Below are positions 36,737 to 46,007 of a DNA stretch of 64,000 nt, piece by piece; the first letter of the stretch is position 1; the number at the start of each line of letters is the position of its first letter. The DNA comes from Simplicispira sp. 125. Its GTDB lineage: Bacteria; Pseudomonadota; Gammaproteobacteria; Burkholderiales; Burkholderiaceae_C. The stretch is taken from NCBI RefSeq assembly GCF_003096555.1, contig NZ_QEKM01000001.1:868001-932000 (forward strand), read 5' to 3'. The notes beneath the pieces were generated by a model. The model ran no database searches. It had not been told where the DNA came from and saw only the letters and a list, made by a program, of their open reading frames with translations. The position numbers and the translations under genes are program-made.

Positions 36737-38281
36737 CTATTGCAGACCCTGGGCCTCCACAGGTTTCTTGCGTTCATGCTGCCGTCGGAATGTTTGCAGC
36801 CTGCGGACGGCGATCACGCAGCCTGTCGCAGCGATGGCAAATGCTCCAAGGGTGAGCAGAATGATGACAATGTCCCGTGCCAAGGCTGCGCGCAGGAAAA
36901 CTGGCAGATCCCAACTGTGCAGCAGATTGAAGAGCCATCGGCCGGTGCGCTGGGCGCGATCCATGCTGTGAACCACGTCGCCGGTGCGCGGGTCAATGTA
37001 GGTCTGCGTGCGGCCGATATCGCTGAACGTGAGCTTGAGTATCGGCAGTGGCCGTTCATTTCCTGCATACATCGAGGCACCGTGTCGCGCGTAGTAATAC
37101 GCATCGTAATCTTGCAAAAACTCTACCGACTCGATGGAAGCGCTGTGCAGACGGGATGCCGCCTGCGCCAGCACACCGTCTGGCCAGCTTTCCTGCACGG
37201 CCCAGCCGTTGTTGTGCTGCACGACGAGACGGCTTTTGCCGTCGGCGCTGTGCGCCTGCAGATAGGCGGCGCCTGCAAGGACTTTCCATTCCAGTTCGCT
37301 GGCCGTAAAGCCGGCTTGCTGCAGCATGTCAAGGGCTTCGCTGGGGGGTAGCGTGGCGTGTACTGCACCAGGCGTACCTTGGCGATAGGCAACGATGTCG
37401 GGGCGACCGTGCCCAGGGTTGAAGATGCCCACAGGGTTCATGGACATGATGCCGCTGAACATCCAGAGGATCAGCATTGTTCCAAAGGTCAAGCCGGCCA
37501 CATGGTGCCAGCGCATGGGCAGGTTGCGGTACGGCGTTCGGTGGCCGGATTTGTATTGCCCGCGGAAACGCCAGCGCCACAGGCCAGTGCACGCGCCTGC
37601 AATGGCGCTGAGGGTGCCGAGGACAGAGAGAGCGATCAACAACCAGGTCCAGAAGGGGTCCGACGAACCGTCACGGAACATGTAGAGCCAATGCAGCCAC
37701 GCGCCCACGAAGTTCCAGTACCTTTGTGCCTGTGGTGCATCGAGAACGACTTCGCCGGTACGCGAGGACACGTAAAGCAGCGTGTTCTGCGCATCGCCCA
37801 TTTGCACCATGAACAATGGCCGATGCGGATCCAGGCTGCGCCCGTGGGTCCAGCGGTCATCGTCCACCTGTCCTTGCAGTTCTGCCGAGGCGCCGGGCAG
37901 GAAGGCGCGGGCGCTTGCAAGGGCAGTGGCGTCATCCGCAGGCGGCAGTGCTTGGCCTGTCATCGCGTCGACGAGTTGTAATGTTCCATCGCCCTCGCGC
38001 AACCGGTAGCGCCAATGCTCGCCAATGCGGGTGAGAACCAGCTCCTGCACCTGTTCTGGTGCACGGCTGCGCGCCAGCGCTGCTTCTGCGGAAACGCAAC
38101 AACCGGGCGCGCTCAGCGGGGGCAATGCCCTCAGCCGCTCCTGCGGCAGCAGCTTGGGGTAGCCAACATAGAGCATCACCACGCCGCTCACCAGCCAGAG
38201 CAGCATCAGCAGGCAAAAGCCGATGCCGCTCCAGCGGTGAAACAGGTAGATGAAGCGCTTGGCGTGTACGCCGTGCGACAT
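36737..38281 (-). CDS. PepSY-domain transmembrane protein (iron-uptake associated)
   Basis: A 514-residue inner-membrane protein of the PepSY_TM family. The first membrane segment is in FIYLFHRWSGIGFCLLMLLWLVSGVVML, shown here only as positions 10-37. Periplasmic PepSY regions follow, then WRFRGQYKSGHR and a conserved MRWHHVAGLTFGTMLILWM helix, with a last helix near 465-490. Such proteins commonly accompany TonB siderophore receptors and may reduce or release imported ferric chelates. It lies 13 bases downstream of the receptor gene, almost certainly cotranscribed. Confidence 0.88.
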   Translation of the reverse strand: MSHGVHAKRFIYLFHRWSGIGFCLLMLLWLVSGVVMLYVGYPKLLPQERLRALPPLSAPGCCVSAEAALARSRAPEQVQELVLTRIGEHWRYRLREGDGTLQLVDAMTGQALPPADDATALASARAFLPGASAELQGQVDDDRWTHGRSLDPHRPLFMVQMGDAQNTLLYVSSRTGEVVLDAPQAQRYWNFVGAWLHWLYMFRDGSSDPFWTWLLIALSVLGTLSAIAGACTGLWRWRFRGQYKSGHRTPYRNLPMRWHHVAGLTFGTMLILWMFSGIMSMNPVGIFNPGHGRPDIVAYRQGTPGAVHATLPPSEALDMLQQAGFTASELEWKVLAGAAYLQAHSADGKSRLVVQHNNGWAVQESWPDGVLAQAASRLHSASIESVEFLQDYDAYYYARHGASMYAGNERPLPILKLTFSDIGRTQTYIDPRTGDVVHSMDRAQRTGRWLFNLLHSWDLPVFLRAALARDIVIILLTLGAFAIAATGCVIAVRRLQTFRRQHERKKPVEAQGLQ

Positions 38282-38294
38282 GACTCGCGCGTCC

Positions 38295-40424
38295 TTAGAA
38301 CCGGTGGTTCAAGGTCAGCTCGGCGCGGCGCCGCTCGCCAACGAGCCATTGCGTACCGCTGTAGTAAGCCGTTGTGAAGTAGTACTTGTCAAAGACGTTG
38401 AAGCCGCGCAGGGTGAGCGTGGTAGCAGGCCCAACGCGCCATTGAACTGCAAGGTCCGTGGTGGTGTAGGAAGGCAGCGCGATCGTGTTGGCGGTGTTGG
38501 CGTAGCGCTCGCCCACGTAACGCATGCCAGCGGAGAGAGTCCAGTTTGGCAAAACCTTCCAACCCAGCCATGCATTGGCAACACGTTCGGGCACGTTGGT
38601 GGGCACCTTGCCGTTGCGTGAGGTGGCCACTCCGCCTACGGATTCCGTGAAGTCGTCATACCGCGCTTTCAACAGCGTTGCGTTGGCGTCAAACTGAAGT
38701 TTGTTGGCGATTGGCAGCGACAGCGTGCCTTCGATGCCCTGGGTGGACTGCTGGCCAACCTGAACCCACAACGACGGGTTGGTACTGTCCCGGGTCGTCA
38801 GGTTACTTTTCTTGATCTGGTACAGGGACAGTGACCAGTCGCCCTTCTTGTCCAGGATCGATTGTTTGATGCCAATCTCGAACTGACGGCCGGTGGTGAA
38901 ATCAAAAGCGCTGTTGGCGGCAGAGAGGAACATCAAAGCCCGCGCCGGGTCGGCTGCCCGCGAAAACTGTGCATACACCGAAGTGTCGGGCTGCACCAGG
39001 TAAACGGCTCCCAAGCGACCACCGACGCTGGAGTATGTTTTGTCGAAATCCTGGGTGCTGGCAACCAGGTTGTCACGCTGAATGCTGACCCGGTCGTAAC
39101 GTAGGCCACCGACGATGGACAGCTTGTCGTTCAGCTCCAGCCGGTCTTCGGCGAAGAATGCGTATTGGTCGGCGCTGTTGCGGTAGCGCGGAATGAAGGG
39201 CACGGAGCTGTTGTAGTACCCCGGTGTCGGGTTGTAGGGGTCGACGGGTGTCGTTGTCCCTGTGTAGGTATTGTTCGTGTGCTGGAACTGGCTGGTATTG
39301 ATGTCAAAGCCGACCGATGTGCGATTGGGCAGGCCGAATAGCATGCCTGTGAACGCGACGTCGGTCGTGTTGCCAGTTTGGGACTGGTTGTGCGCGATCT
39401 CGGTGTTATCGGCACGGTCAATCAAGCCGGTGCTGGTGTTGTAGGTAAAGGCCTCGGCGTTGCGCCAATAGCGGTAGCTGGTGAGGTGGTAGAACTTGCT
39501 TCGAACCAGCGTGTTGCTGTTGGGCGTCCACTGGGCCGCCAATTCGGTCCATTTGTCGTGGTACTCGATCTGGCTGTCTTCGACGTTGTAGTTCCTTCCG
39601 CGCAGAGCTTCGGGATGCTCTCCATTGATCGAGGGCATGCCGGCATAGCGCATCGGATTTTGCTTGCCCTGTGCGTGGCTGAGTTTGAACTGCAAATCGG
39701 GCGATACATCGAGCTGCATAGCCCCTGAGATGCTGGCGTTGTGGGTGTCGCCGAGATCGACCCAGCCGCCCGAGCGGTCGCCACTGACGTCAAGGCGGTA
39801 CGAGAGCATGTTGTTGATGGCTCCGCCACTTCCATAGGCCAGGGCCTGTTTGTCGCGGGTGCCGACGGTGGCCTGGATTTCGCTTTGAACCGGCCCACGG
39901 GTGGGTTTCTTGGGCACAACATTGATGACACCGCCAATACCGCCGTCGCCGTGGATCACCGAGGCAGGGCCCCGAAGCACTTCGATGTGATCAACCGACC
40001 AGGTGTCAAACGGGAAACTGACAGAGACGTTGCCATATTGGCGCGTACCGTCATACAGGCGCATGACTGAAGTGGAGTCGGTAAAACCACGGGCTGACAG
40101 GGCGCTGCCGCTGTTGCCGGGGTGGCCCATGCTGGTGATGCCGGTGGCGCGGGTGATGGCGTCGATGAGCGAGGCGTCTCCGCGCGCTTCCAGCTGCTCG
40201 CGGCTGATGATGTCGAGGCTGGCAGGGGTTTGCAGTGGTGTCAGGTCAAGGTTAGAGCCTGTAGATGCGGGTTTTTCCAGGCGGGGAGCCTCGCTGGCCG
40301 TGACGGTGACCTCCGGCAGTGGAGATGTGGCCTGGCTTTGTGCGGGCTGGTGCACGAGCAGCAAAGGAGCCAGCCAGGTGAGCTGCGCCAGGGCACTGCG
40401 AGGGAAAGGGACTTGAATGGACAT
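38295..40424 (-). CDS. TonB-dependent siderophore-type outer-membrane receptor
   Basis: The 709-residue outer-membrane receptor has a signal peptide ending near residue 31 (PAQSQA) and a TonB-box-like stretch (PEVTVTASEA). A plug domain contains SLDIISREQLEARGDASLID, VLRGPASVIHGDGGIGGVIN and VPKKPTRG. A 22-stranded barrel ends with the terminal Phe (ELTLNHRF). It resembles FhuA/FpvA-type ferric-siderophore receptors; the ligand is unknown. I found no clear Fur box upstream. The PepSY gene follows and a DUF2946 gene precedes it. Confidence 0.93.
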   Translation of the reverse strand: MSIQVPFPRSALAQLTWLAPLLLVHQPAQSQATSPLPEVTVTASEAPRLEKPASTGSNLDLTPLQTPASLDIISREQLEARGDASLIDAITRATGITSMGHPGNSGSALSARGFTDSTSVMRLYDGTRQYGNVSVSFPFDTWSVDHIEVLRGPASVIHGDGGIGGVINVVPKKPTRGPVQSEIQATVGTRDKQALAYGSGGAINNMLSYRLDVSGDRSGGWVDLGDTHNASISGAMQLDVSPDLQFKLSHAQGKQNPMRYAGMPSINGEHPEALRGRNYNVEDSQIEYHDKWTELAAQWTPNSNTLVRSKFYHLTSYRYWRNAEAFTYNTSTGLIDRADNTEIAHNQSQTGNTTDVAFTGMLFGLPNRTSVGFDINTSQFQHTNNTYTGTTTPVDPYNPTPGYYNSSVPFIPRYRNSADQYAFFAEDRLELNDKLSIVGGLRYDRVSIQRDNLVASTQDFDKTYSSVGGRLGAVYLVQPDTSVYAQFSRAADPARALMFLSAANSAFDFTTGRQFEIGIKQSILDKKGDWSLSLYQIKKSNLTTRDSTNPSLWVQVGQQSTQGIEGTLSLPIANKLQFDANATLLKARYDDFTESVGGVATSRNGKVPTNVPERVANAWLGWKVLPNWTLSAGMRYVGERYANTANTIALPSYTTTDLAVQWRVGPATTLTLRGFNVFDKYYFTTAYYSGTQWLVGERRRAELTLNHRF

Positions 40425-40646
40425 GGTGGGTCAGAGAGTGTTCGAGGCGAAGCCGCATGCATGCGTGCAGGCCATTCTTTTGCGAGGGCAGATCCGGGTG
40501 CACCACGACGCGCTGCAGGGCAGCGTCAGCAAGGGTTCGGGGCTATCGTGCACAGGCGCGATGCCAGAACCGGCGCGGTTCAAGCGGAAAGGGAAGGGGG
40601 GGCTTCAGTGCTCCACAGCGCGTGCACTACGCGGTGGAAAACGATC

Positions 40647-41009
40647 TCAAGCCAGAGGCGCGGGCGGGGGGCCGCGAGCCGGCATTTGGGCACCCACCAA
40701 GCGGGGTGTGTGCCAGGATTCATAGTGTGGCAGCGCATACCCGCAGAGCTGGGGTTGCGCACACTTGGGCGGTGACGAAGTGGCAGGAGGACTGACGGCC
40801 AGACAGGTGGGGCAGTCCAGACTTGCATGAGCGGAGCTTACGACGGTGTCATCGCCCAGCGCAACCATTGTGAAATGCCCTGCCTGGGAACAGATCACCT
40901 GCATTGTCTTGGGCTGGACAAAAGGCGATGCGGTGGCGACACCCATGGACACCATCAGCCAGGCCAACATGAGGCGAGCGATGATGTTGAGGTGGCGCGG
41001 GCAGTTCAT
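40647..41009 (-). CDS. DUF2946-family exported small protein
   Basis: A 120-residue protein with an N-terminal hydrophobic segment (IIARLMLAWLMVSMGVATA) and a cysteine-containing CPTC motif in SLDCPTCLAV. This fits the DUF2946 family, often found near TonB receptors and metal-handling genes. The C-terminal part is Pro-rich. It is 222 bases upstream of the receptor gene, same strand. The metal specificity, iron or copper, cannot be told. Confidence 0.7.
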   Translation of the reverse strand: MNCPRHLNIIARLMLAWLMVSMGVATASPFVQPKTMQVICSQAGHFTMVALGDDTVVSSAHASLDCPTCLAVSPPATSSPPKCAQPQLCGYALPHYESWHTPRLVGAQMPARGPPPAPLA

Positions 41010-41274
41010 CGGGAGGGTTCAATACATGCGATGGGGTTCGCACCATCGCCGCCGGATGCTGAAGAGCGACCAGCAGAGAGAAACGCGAACGATTGCGTTT
41101 TCGATAAACGCTAACCATCGATCATATCAGTCGATGGCTGCCCCATTCGTGACGAGAATCCTCTATTTAGTGTTCTGTGGGCGGGCGCTTGGTTCCCCGA
41201 TCGGCATTCTCAAGCGGGCCACGGCGATGCTGAAGAAACACTGACATGAACGGAAAAATGTCGCGTGTTTGTGG

Positions 41275-42627
41275 TCAATGCGGCGTGGTGTTTTTCAGGA
41301 TGCCCCGCACCAGGTTGCGGCTGTGTGCGCCGACGTTGCGCATCAAGGTGGCGATGGTGGATTCCAGCGCGGCCTTGGGGGCTTCGCCCTGGCGCGCCAC
41401 CTCGGCCATCAGGTCGATGTCTTTGGCGTGCAGGCCAAAGTCGAAACTGGGGTCGTTGACATAGCCCACGGGCACGGTAGCGAGCATCTGGTCGGTCACG
41501 GTAACGCCCAGGTCGTGTGCCTGGCGGGCCACGGTGTCCCGGGTGTACAGGTCGGACCACGCGGGGTAGCCCGCATCGGTGCCGGTGTCGTGCAGGGCCT
41601 TTTCCACGCTGCTGGCCTGGCGGGTCTGGGCGGCAGCCTGGATCATCTGGCTCTCGTAGCGCTCCAGCACGAAGTGGCGGTTGGACAGCAGGATGACCAT
41701 GTCGTTTTTCGGGCCCGGCATGCCCAGCAGGGACAGCAGGTTGATGCCGATGAGCCGCGCCGCCGAGAAGCCCGGCGCCAGGCTGGCATGGTAGGGCTGG
41801 GTCAGGTCTTGCACGTAGTGCAGCGCCAGCCCGGCAAAGCGCCAGCCCCAATAGGGGTGGCCGTTGCGAAAGGCCAGTTCGGACAGGCCCCGGTATTGCT
41901 GGATGCGCAGCAGTGGGTAGGTGCGCTTGAGGAAACCCGCCGCCATGTAGATGACGGGCGACTCGTGGAAGAAGCCCATGTGGAAGGGCGCCTGGGTGGA
42001 GAACGCGAGGTTGGGGTTGCCGAACGGAATTTTGCCAAAACCATAGCGCGGGCCCCAGGGCGAGGGGTTGTCCTCCCACAGGTTGAGGTCCATGCCGTAG
42101 TCGGGCTCGTCGCTGGCCGAGGCCAGCACCGCCAGCGGCGCCACGGCTTCGCCTGGGCGCAGGCGCACGAAGTGGTGGCCGCCGCCGTCTTTGTCGCGCT
42201 CGGGCAGGGCGCTGACGGTGTTGTGCGCCAAGGGCTCGGCCTGCGGCGCCGTGCTCCAGGGGTCGGGCTGCACGTACAGGGCCAGGCGGCTTTCGGGCGA
42301 CACGCGCAATGCCGTCAAAAATGCCTTGCGCAGCGCCAGCGGGCCTTGCTGCGCCACCTGCGCATCAAAGCGCAGCGCGGCGGGCAGCGGCGGGTAGTGC
42401 GCAATGTGGGCCTGTGCCCAGGCATCTTGCCGGGCCAGCAGCGCTGCAATGGGCTGGGCCTGTGCGGCCAGAAATAATTCGAGCGGTTCGGCCACGACCG
42501 GGGCGGCCTGCGCCACCTCGGGCATGCCCTCGAAAGCGCGGTAGCTGGCCAGGGCGTGGTTGCTCCAGGCCAGCGCAGTGCCTGTGTTGCCCAGGGCCAG
42601 CAGGGCGGCGAGGAAGAGGCGTTTCAT
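41275..42627 (-). CDS. Exported phospholipase C/P1-nuclease-like protein
   Basis: A 450-residue protein with a signal peptide (MKRLFLAALLALGNTGTALA) and mature start WSNHALASYRAFEG. The Trp and His near the mature N-terminus, plus LALHYVQDLTQPYHASL, are reminiscent of the zinc phospholipase C/P1 nuclease fold. The assignment is by motif only. It is the last gene of a minus-strand run with FGGY kinase, GlpD-like and AGPS-like genes, which would make phospholipid or lysolipid hydrolysis a sensible first step of a glycerolipid pathway. Confidence 0.7.
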   Translation of the reverse strand: MKRLFLAALLALGNTGTALAWSNHALASYRAFEGMPEVAQAAPVVAEPLELFLAAQAQPIAALLARQDAWAQAHIAHYPPLPAALRFDAQVAQQGPLALRKAFLTALRVSPESRLALYVQPDPWSTAPQAEPLAHNTVSALPERDKDGGGHHFVRLRPGEAVAPLAVLASASDEPDYGMDLNLWEDNPSPWGPRYGFGKIPFGNPNLAFSTQAPFHMGFFHESPVIYMAAGFLKRTYPLLRIQQYRGLSELAFRNGHPYWGWRFAGLALHYVQDLTQPYHASLAPGFSAARLIGINLLSLLGMPGPKNDMVILLSNRHFVLERYESQMIQAAAQTRQASSVEKALHDTGTDAGYPAWSDLYTRDTVARQAHDLGVTVTDQMLATVPVGYVNDPSFDFGLHAKDIDLMAEVARQGEAPKAALESTIATLMRNVGAHSRNLVRGILKNTTPH

Positions 42628-42649
42628 GGCGGGGTTCCGGTGGTGTGGT

Positions 42650-44209
42650 TCAGTCTTGGGAAGGGTAGCCGGTGATGGCGCGGATGTCGCGGTACAGCGG
42701 TTGCAGGCGTTGGTACATGCGGCAGTACACCCGCCGGTAGAGCTGCTCGTAGGTGCGCGCGTGTACTGGCTCGGGCTCGAACCGGTCGCCCATGTGCGCC
42801 ATGGCGGCCACGGCGGCGGCGTAGTCGGCGTGCAGGCCCAGGCCCACGGCGGCAATCATGGCGGCGCCCAGGCCGCTGGTCTCGTACAAATGTGGGCGCT
42901 CGCAGGGCAGGTTGAAGATGTTGGCGGTGATCTGCATGGCCGCGTCGCTTTGCGAGCCCCCACCCGAGACGCGCACCAGCGTGATCGGCGCTCCGCCACG
43001 GCGTTCAATCCGCTCCTTGGCCTCGCGCAGCGCGTAGGCCAGGCCTTCGAGGATGGCGCGGTACAGGTGGGCGCGGGTGTGCACGTCGCCAAAGCCAATC
43101 ACCGCGCCCTTGGCTTCGGGGCCGGGCACCTTGATGCCGGGGTTCCAGAAGGGCTGCAGCATGAGGCCCTGGGCGCCGGGCGGTACGCGTCCGACCAGGG
43201 CGTCGAACAGGCTCTCGGGCGTCACGCCCTCGGCCATGGCTTGTTGCTGCTCATGCAGGCCGAACTGCTCCTTGAACCAGTTGACCATCCAAAAACCCCG
43301 CGTGATCTGCACCTCGGTGTTGTAGTGGCCCGGCACGGCGGCCTGGTAGGGCGGGATGAAAGGCGTGGCCTCCAGGTAGCGCGGCGTGGTGGTGTTGATG
43401 GTGGCGGCGGTGCCGTACGAGAGGCAGGCAATCTCGGGCGTGAGGCACCCGGCGCCCAGCACCTCGCAGGCTTTGTCTGCCGCGCCCGCCAGCACCTTCA
43501 ATCCGGCGGGGATGCCGGTGTCCTGCGCGGCCTGCTGGCTCACTTCGCCGATGACGGTGCCCGCCGCCACCAGCTCGGGCAGCATGTCGGGTGTGATGGG
43601 CAGGGCCTGCCATTTCCAGTCGTGCGGCGGCGCCCAGTGGCCTTTTTTGTAGTCGAAGGGCACGTAGCCCACTTGCGAGGCAATCGAATCGACCAGGCGG
43701 CCGGTGAAGCGGTAGTTCAGGTAGCCCGAGAGCAGCAAGTAGGTGCGGGTGCGCGCCCAAATTTCTGGCTGGCGCTGGGCAATCCAGTTGGCCTCGGCCT
43801 CTTTCTGGAAGTGGCGCACGGTATCGCGCATGCCAATGGCGCGAAAGGCCGCTTCCCACCACCAGGCCAGGCGCGGGGCGTGCTCGGCGCGCCGCTGGTC
43901 GAGCCAGATCATCGCCGGGCGCAAGGGCTGGCCGTGCTCGTCCAGCGCCAGGGTGGTGCCGCGTTGCGTGGTGATGACGAGGCCAGCGATGTCGCTCTTG
44001 TTGACGCTGGTGGTTTGCCACAGTTGCTCGCAGGCCTGGCACAGGGCTTGCCAGAACACGTCGGCGTCCGCTTCCATCCAACCGGGTTCGGGCGACTGGT
44101 AGGTGATCGCTACCTGCGATTTGTCCACCAGGTTGCCTTGCAGGTCGAACAGCAGGGCGCGCACGCTTTGCGTGCCGTTGTCGATGGCGAGCAGGTAGGG
44201 GGCGGGCAT
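42650..44209 (-). CDS. FGGY-family carbohydrate kinase (glycerol kinase-like)
   Basis: A 519-residue ATP-dependent kinase of the FGGY family. It shows YLLAIDNGTQSVRALLFDLQ, ITTQRGTTLALDEHG, the family segment YLNYRFTGRLVDS and the C-terminal signature LVRVSGGGSQSDAAMQI. The substrate is not defined by sequence; being beside a GlpD-like gene, glycerol or a glycerol-like polyol is likely. The ATG at 44209 follows GGAGACACC. An interspersed repeat fills the gap to the upstream glpD-like gene. Confidence 0.85.
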   Translation of the reverse strand: MPAPYLLAIDNGTQSVRALLFDLQGNLVDKSQVAITYQSPEPGWMEADADVFWQALCQACEQLWQTTSVNKSDIAGLVITTQRGTTLALDEHGQPLRPAMIWLDQRRAEHAPRLAWWWEAAFRAIGMRDTVRHFQKEAEANWIAQRQPEIWARTRTYLLLSGYLNYRFTGRLVDSIASQVGYVPFDYKKGHWAPPHDWKWQALPITPDMLPELVAAGTVIGEVSQQAAQDTGIPAGLKVLAGAADKACEVLGAGCLTPEIACLSYGTAATINTTTPRYLEATPFIPPYQAAVPGHYNTEVQITRGFWMVNWFKEQFGLHEQQQAMAEGVTPESLFDALVGRVPPGAQGLMLQPFWNPGIKVPGPEAKGAVIGFGDVHTRAHLYRAILEGLAYALREAKERIERRGGAPITLVRVSGGGSQSDAAMQITANIFNLPCERPHLYETSGLGAAMIAAVGLGLHADYAAAVAAMAHMGDRFEPEPVHARTYEQLYRRVYCRMYQRLQPLYRDIRAITGYPSQD

Positions 44210-44229
44210 GGTGTCTCCGGTGTTCTTCT

Positions 44230-44279
44230 GTTTTGATAGCTGCTCGCGCTTGATGGATAAGCGTTGGAGGCCGTTTTTA
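44230..44279. repeat. Interspersed repeat copy between glpD-like and FGGY genes
   Basis: GTTTTGATAGCTGCTCGCGC, then TTGATGGATAAGCGTTGGAG and GCCGTTTTTA, is a clear copy. Its end supplies the stop codon of the glpD-like gene. Confidence 0.7.
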
Positions 44280-46007
44280 CCCAATTATTGAATTGTCTTG
44301 GAAGCGGTGGCGCGGGCGAGCGGAGACTGCGCCCACGGTTCCGGGATTGGGGTCTGAGCACGAGTTTCGCTGCGCGAAATCGTGATCCGACCCCAATGCC
44401 TGCGACCCCAATGCCTGCGCCGCGCCCGGCGGCTGGTAGTGCGCGGCGATCAGGGCGCGGTAGCGCTCTATCTCGTCTGCCCAGCGCGCCGCTTCCCAAG
44501 CCAGGTGCGGCGCGCACAGGGCCTGGATGCGTGGCAGGTGGTCCAGGCCGCCACGCGGCAACAACAGCCCGAGCCGCGTGCGGCGCAGCAGCAGGTCGTC
44601 CAGGTGTTGCACGGATTCGCGCCGGGCGGCGATGGACAGCTCCAACCACAGGGTCTGGGTGCCGGGGATGGTGTGCAAATCGCCGTCCCGCGCGTCTGCG
44701 CACCAGTCGGCCGCGTACGCGCCGTAGCGTGCGGTGAGGCGCTGGCGCACGGCCGGGCTCCAGTGCGGGTTCAGCGTGGGTGCGGGGGTGAACAGCGGGG
44801 CGTCGCTCCTCTCAAACGCCTTGCCTGCATGCGGCGCTGCCAGCGCCAGCGCGTCCTGCGCCATCAGGCGGAAGGTGGTGAGCTTGCCGCCGGCGAGGGT
44901 GACGAGGCCCGATTCGTCCCGCACCACATGGTCGCGCGTGGCTTTGGACGCATCCTGCTCCCCGTCGTCAATCACCGGACGCACGCCGGCATAGCAGGCG
45001 CTGATGTCGGATGGTGTGACGTGCGCCGCAGGGAACTGGTCGTTCACGGCGTCCAGCAAATAGGCCACTTCGGCCGCAGTGATTCTGGCCTCCACATCCA
45101 GATCCAGGGGGTGGTCCAGGTCGGTGGTGCCCACCAGGGTGGCGCCTTCCCACGGGTAGAAAAAGACGGGGCGGCCATCTTTGGGGTGCATGAAGCTGAT
45201 GCTTTGCGCCACCGGCAGGCGCCAGAACGGCAGCACCAGGTGGCTGCCGCGCAGCGGGCGCAGCAGCGGCGCGGCGCCCACACCGGCACGCAGCCGGTCG
45301 GCCCAGGCGCCGGTGGCGTTGACGACGGTGCGGGCTTGCACGGTGTGGGTGTGGCCGGTGAGGGCGTCTTTGGTCACCACGCCGGTGACCTGGCCGTTGG
45401 CCGCTTGCAGGCGTTCAACCGCCATGTAGTTGAGCAGCGTGGCCCCATCGCGCTGCGCTTCGAGCAGCACGCGCCAGACCAGGCGGGCGTCGTCGGTCTT
45501 GGCGTCCTGGAACACCAGGGCGCCGCGCAGGCCGGGCGGTGCCAAGCCCGGCGCCAAGGCCTGGGTGGCGGCGAGGTCGGCGTAAAAGTGGCTGCTCCCC
45601 ACACCTTGATTTCCGGCCATCCAGTCGTATACCGTTAACCCTGCCTGCATCAGCCAGCGCCCAGGCTTGCGGCCCGCGCAGTCGGCAAACAGAAAGCTTT
45701 GCGGTTCCACCAGGCCCGGGGCTTCGCGCAGCAGGCGCTGGCGTTCGCGCACCGAGTGCAGGGTGGTTTTGAGGTCGCCTTCCTTGAGGTAGCGCAGGCC
45801 GCCGTGCACTAATTTGGAAGAGCGGCTCGACGTACCCCAGGCAAAGTCGCGTTGTTCGAGCAGCAGCACGCTCCAGCCGCGCCGCGCGGCCTGCTGCGCC
45901 ACACCAGCACCGCTGATCCCGCCGCCAATGACGACCAGATCCCAGGGCTGCGCGGACAGGCGCGCGAGCGCGGCGGCCCGTTGCGCTGGTGGATTCAGTT
46001 CGCCCAT
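44277..46007 (-). CDS. glpD: FAD-dependent glycerol-3-phosphate dehydrogenase (GlpD-like)
   Basis: Predicted to oxidise sn-glycerol 3-phosphate to dihydroxyacetone phosphate, feeding electrons to quinone. The 576-residue protein has DLVVIGGGISGAGVAQQAAR, SSKLVHGGLRYLKEGD and the C-terminal LAGGKLTTFRLMAQDA with a DAO_C-type domain. The last 45 or so residues (GSQALGSDHDFAQR onward) have no family likeness and are encoded by a palindromic repeat and the edge of an interspersed repeat. The start overlaps the upstream AGPS-like gene by 13 bases. Confidence 0.88.
   Translation of the reverse strand: MGELNPPAQRAAALARLSAQPWDLVVIGGGISGAGVAQQAARRGWSVLLLEQRDFAWGTSSRSSKLVHGGLRYLKEGDLKTTLHSVRERQRLLREAPGLVEPQSFLFADCAGRKPGRWLMQAGLTVYDWMAGNQGVGSSHFYADLAATQALAPGLAPPGLRGALVFQDAKTDDARLVWRVLLEAQRDGATLLNYMAVERLQAANGQVTGVVTKDALTGHTHTVQARTVVNATGAWADRLRAGVGAAPLLRPLRGSHLVLPFWRLPVAQSISFMHPKDGRPVFFYPWEGATLVGTTDLDHPLDLDVEARITAAEVAYLLDAVNDQFPAAHVTPSDISACYAGVRPVIDDGEQDASKATRDHVVRDESGLVTLAGGKLTTFRLMAQDALALAAPHAGKAFERSDAPLFTPAPTLNPHWSPAVRQRLTARYGAYAADWCADARDGDLHTIPGTQTLWLELSIAARRESVQHLDDLLLRRTRLGLLLPRGGLDHLPRIQALCAPHLAWEAARWADEIERYRALIAAHYQPPGAAQALGSQALGSDHDFAQRNSCSDPNPGTVGAVSARPRHRFQDNSIIG
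44346..44397. repeat. REP-like palindrome within the 3' end of glpD
   Basis: ATTGGGGTCTGAGCACGAGT pairs with ATCGTGATCCGACCCCAAT across GCGCAGCGAAA-type loop sequence, giving a 52-base imperfect hairpin. A direct duplication of GACCCCAATGCCTGC follows (about 44389-44418). The hairpin style resembles REP/dispersed palindromes of Burkholderiales. Confidence 0.65.

Noticed and set aside
41010..41274. Fur box upstream of the DUF2946-TonB-PepSY genes
   Set aside because: I found only weak palindromic AT-rich stretches near 41085-41130 with too few matches to the Fur consensus.
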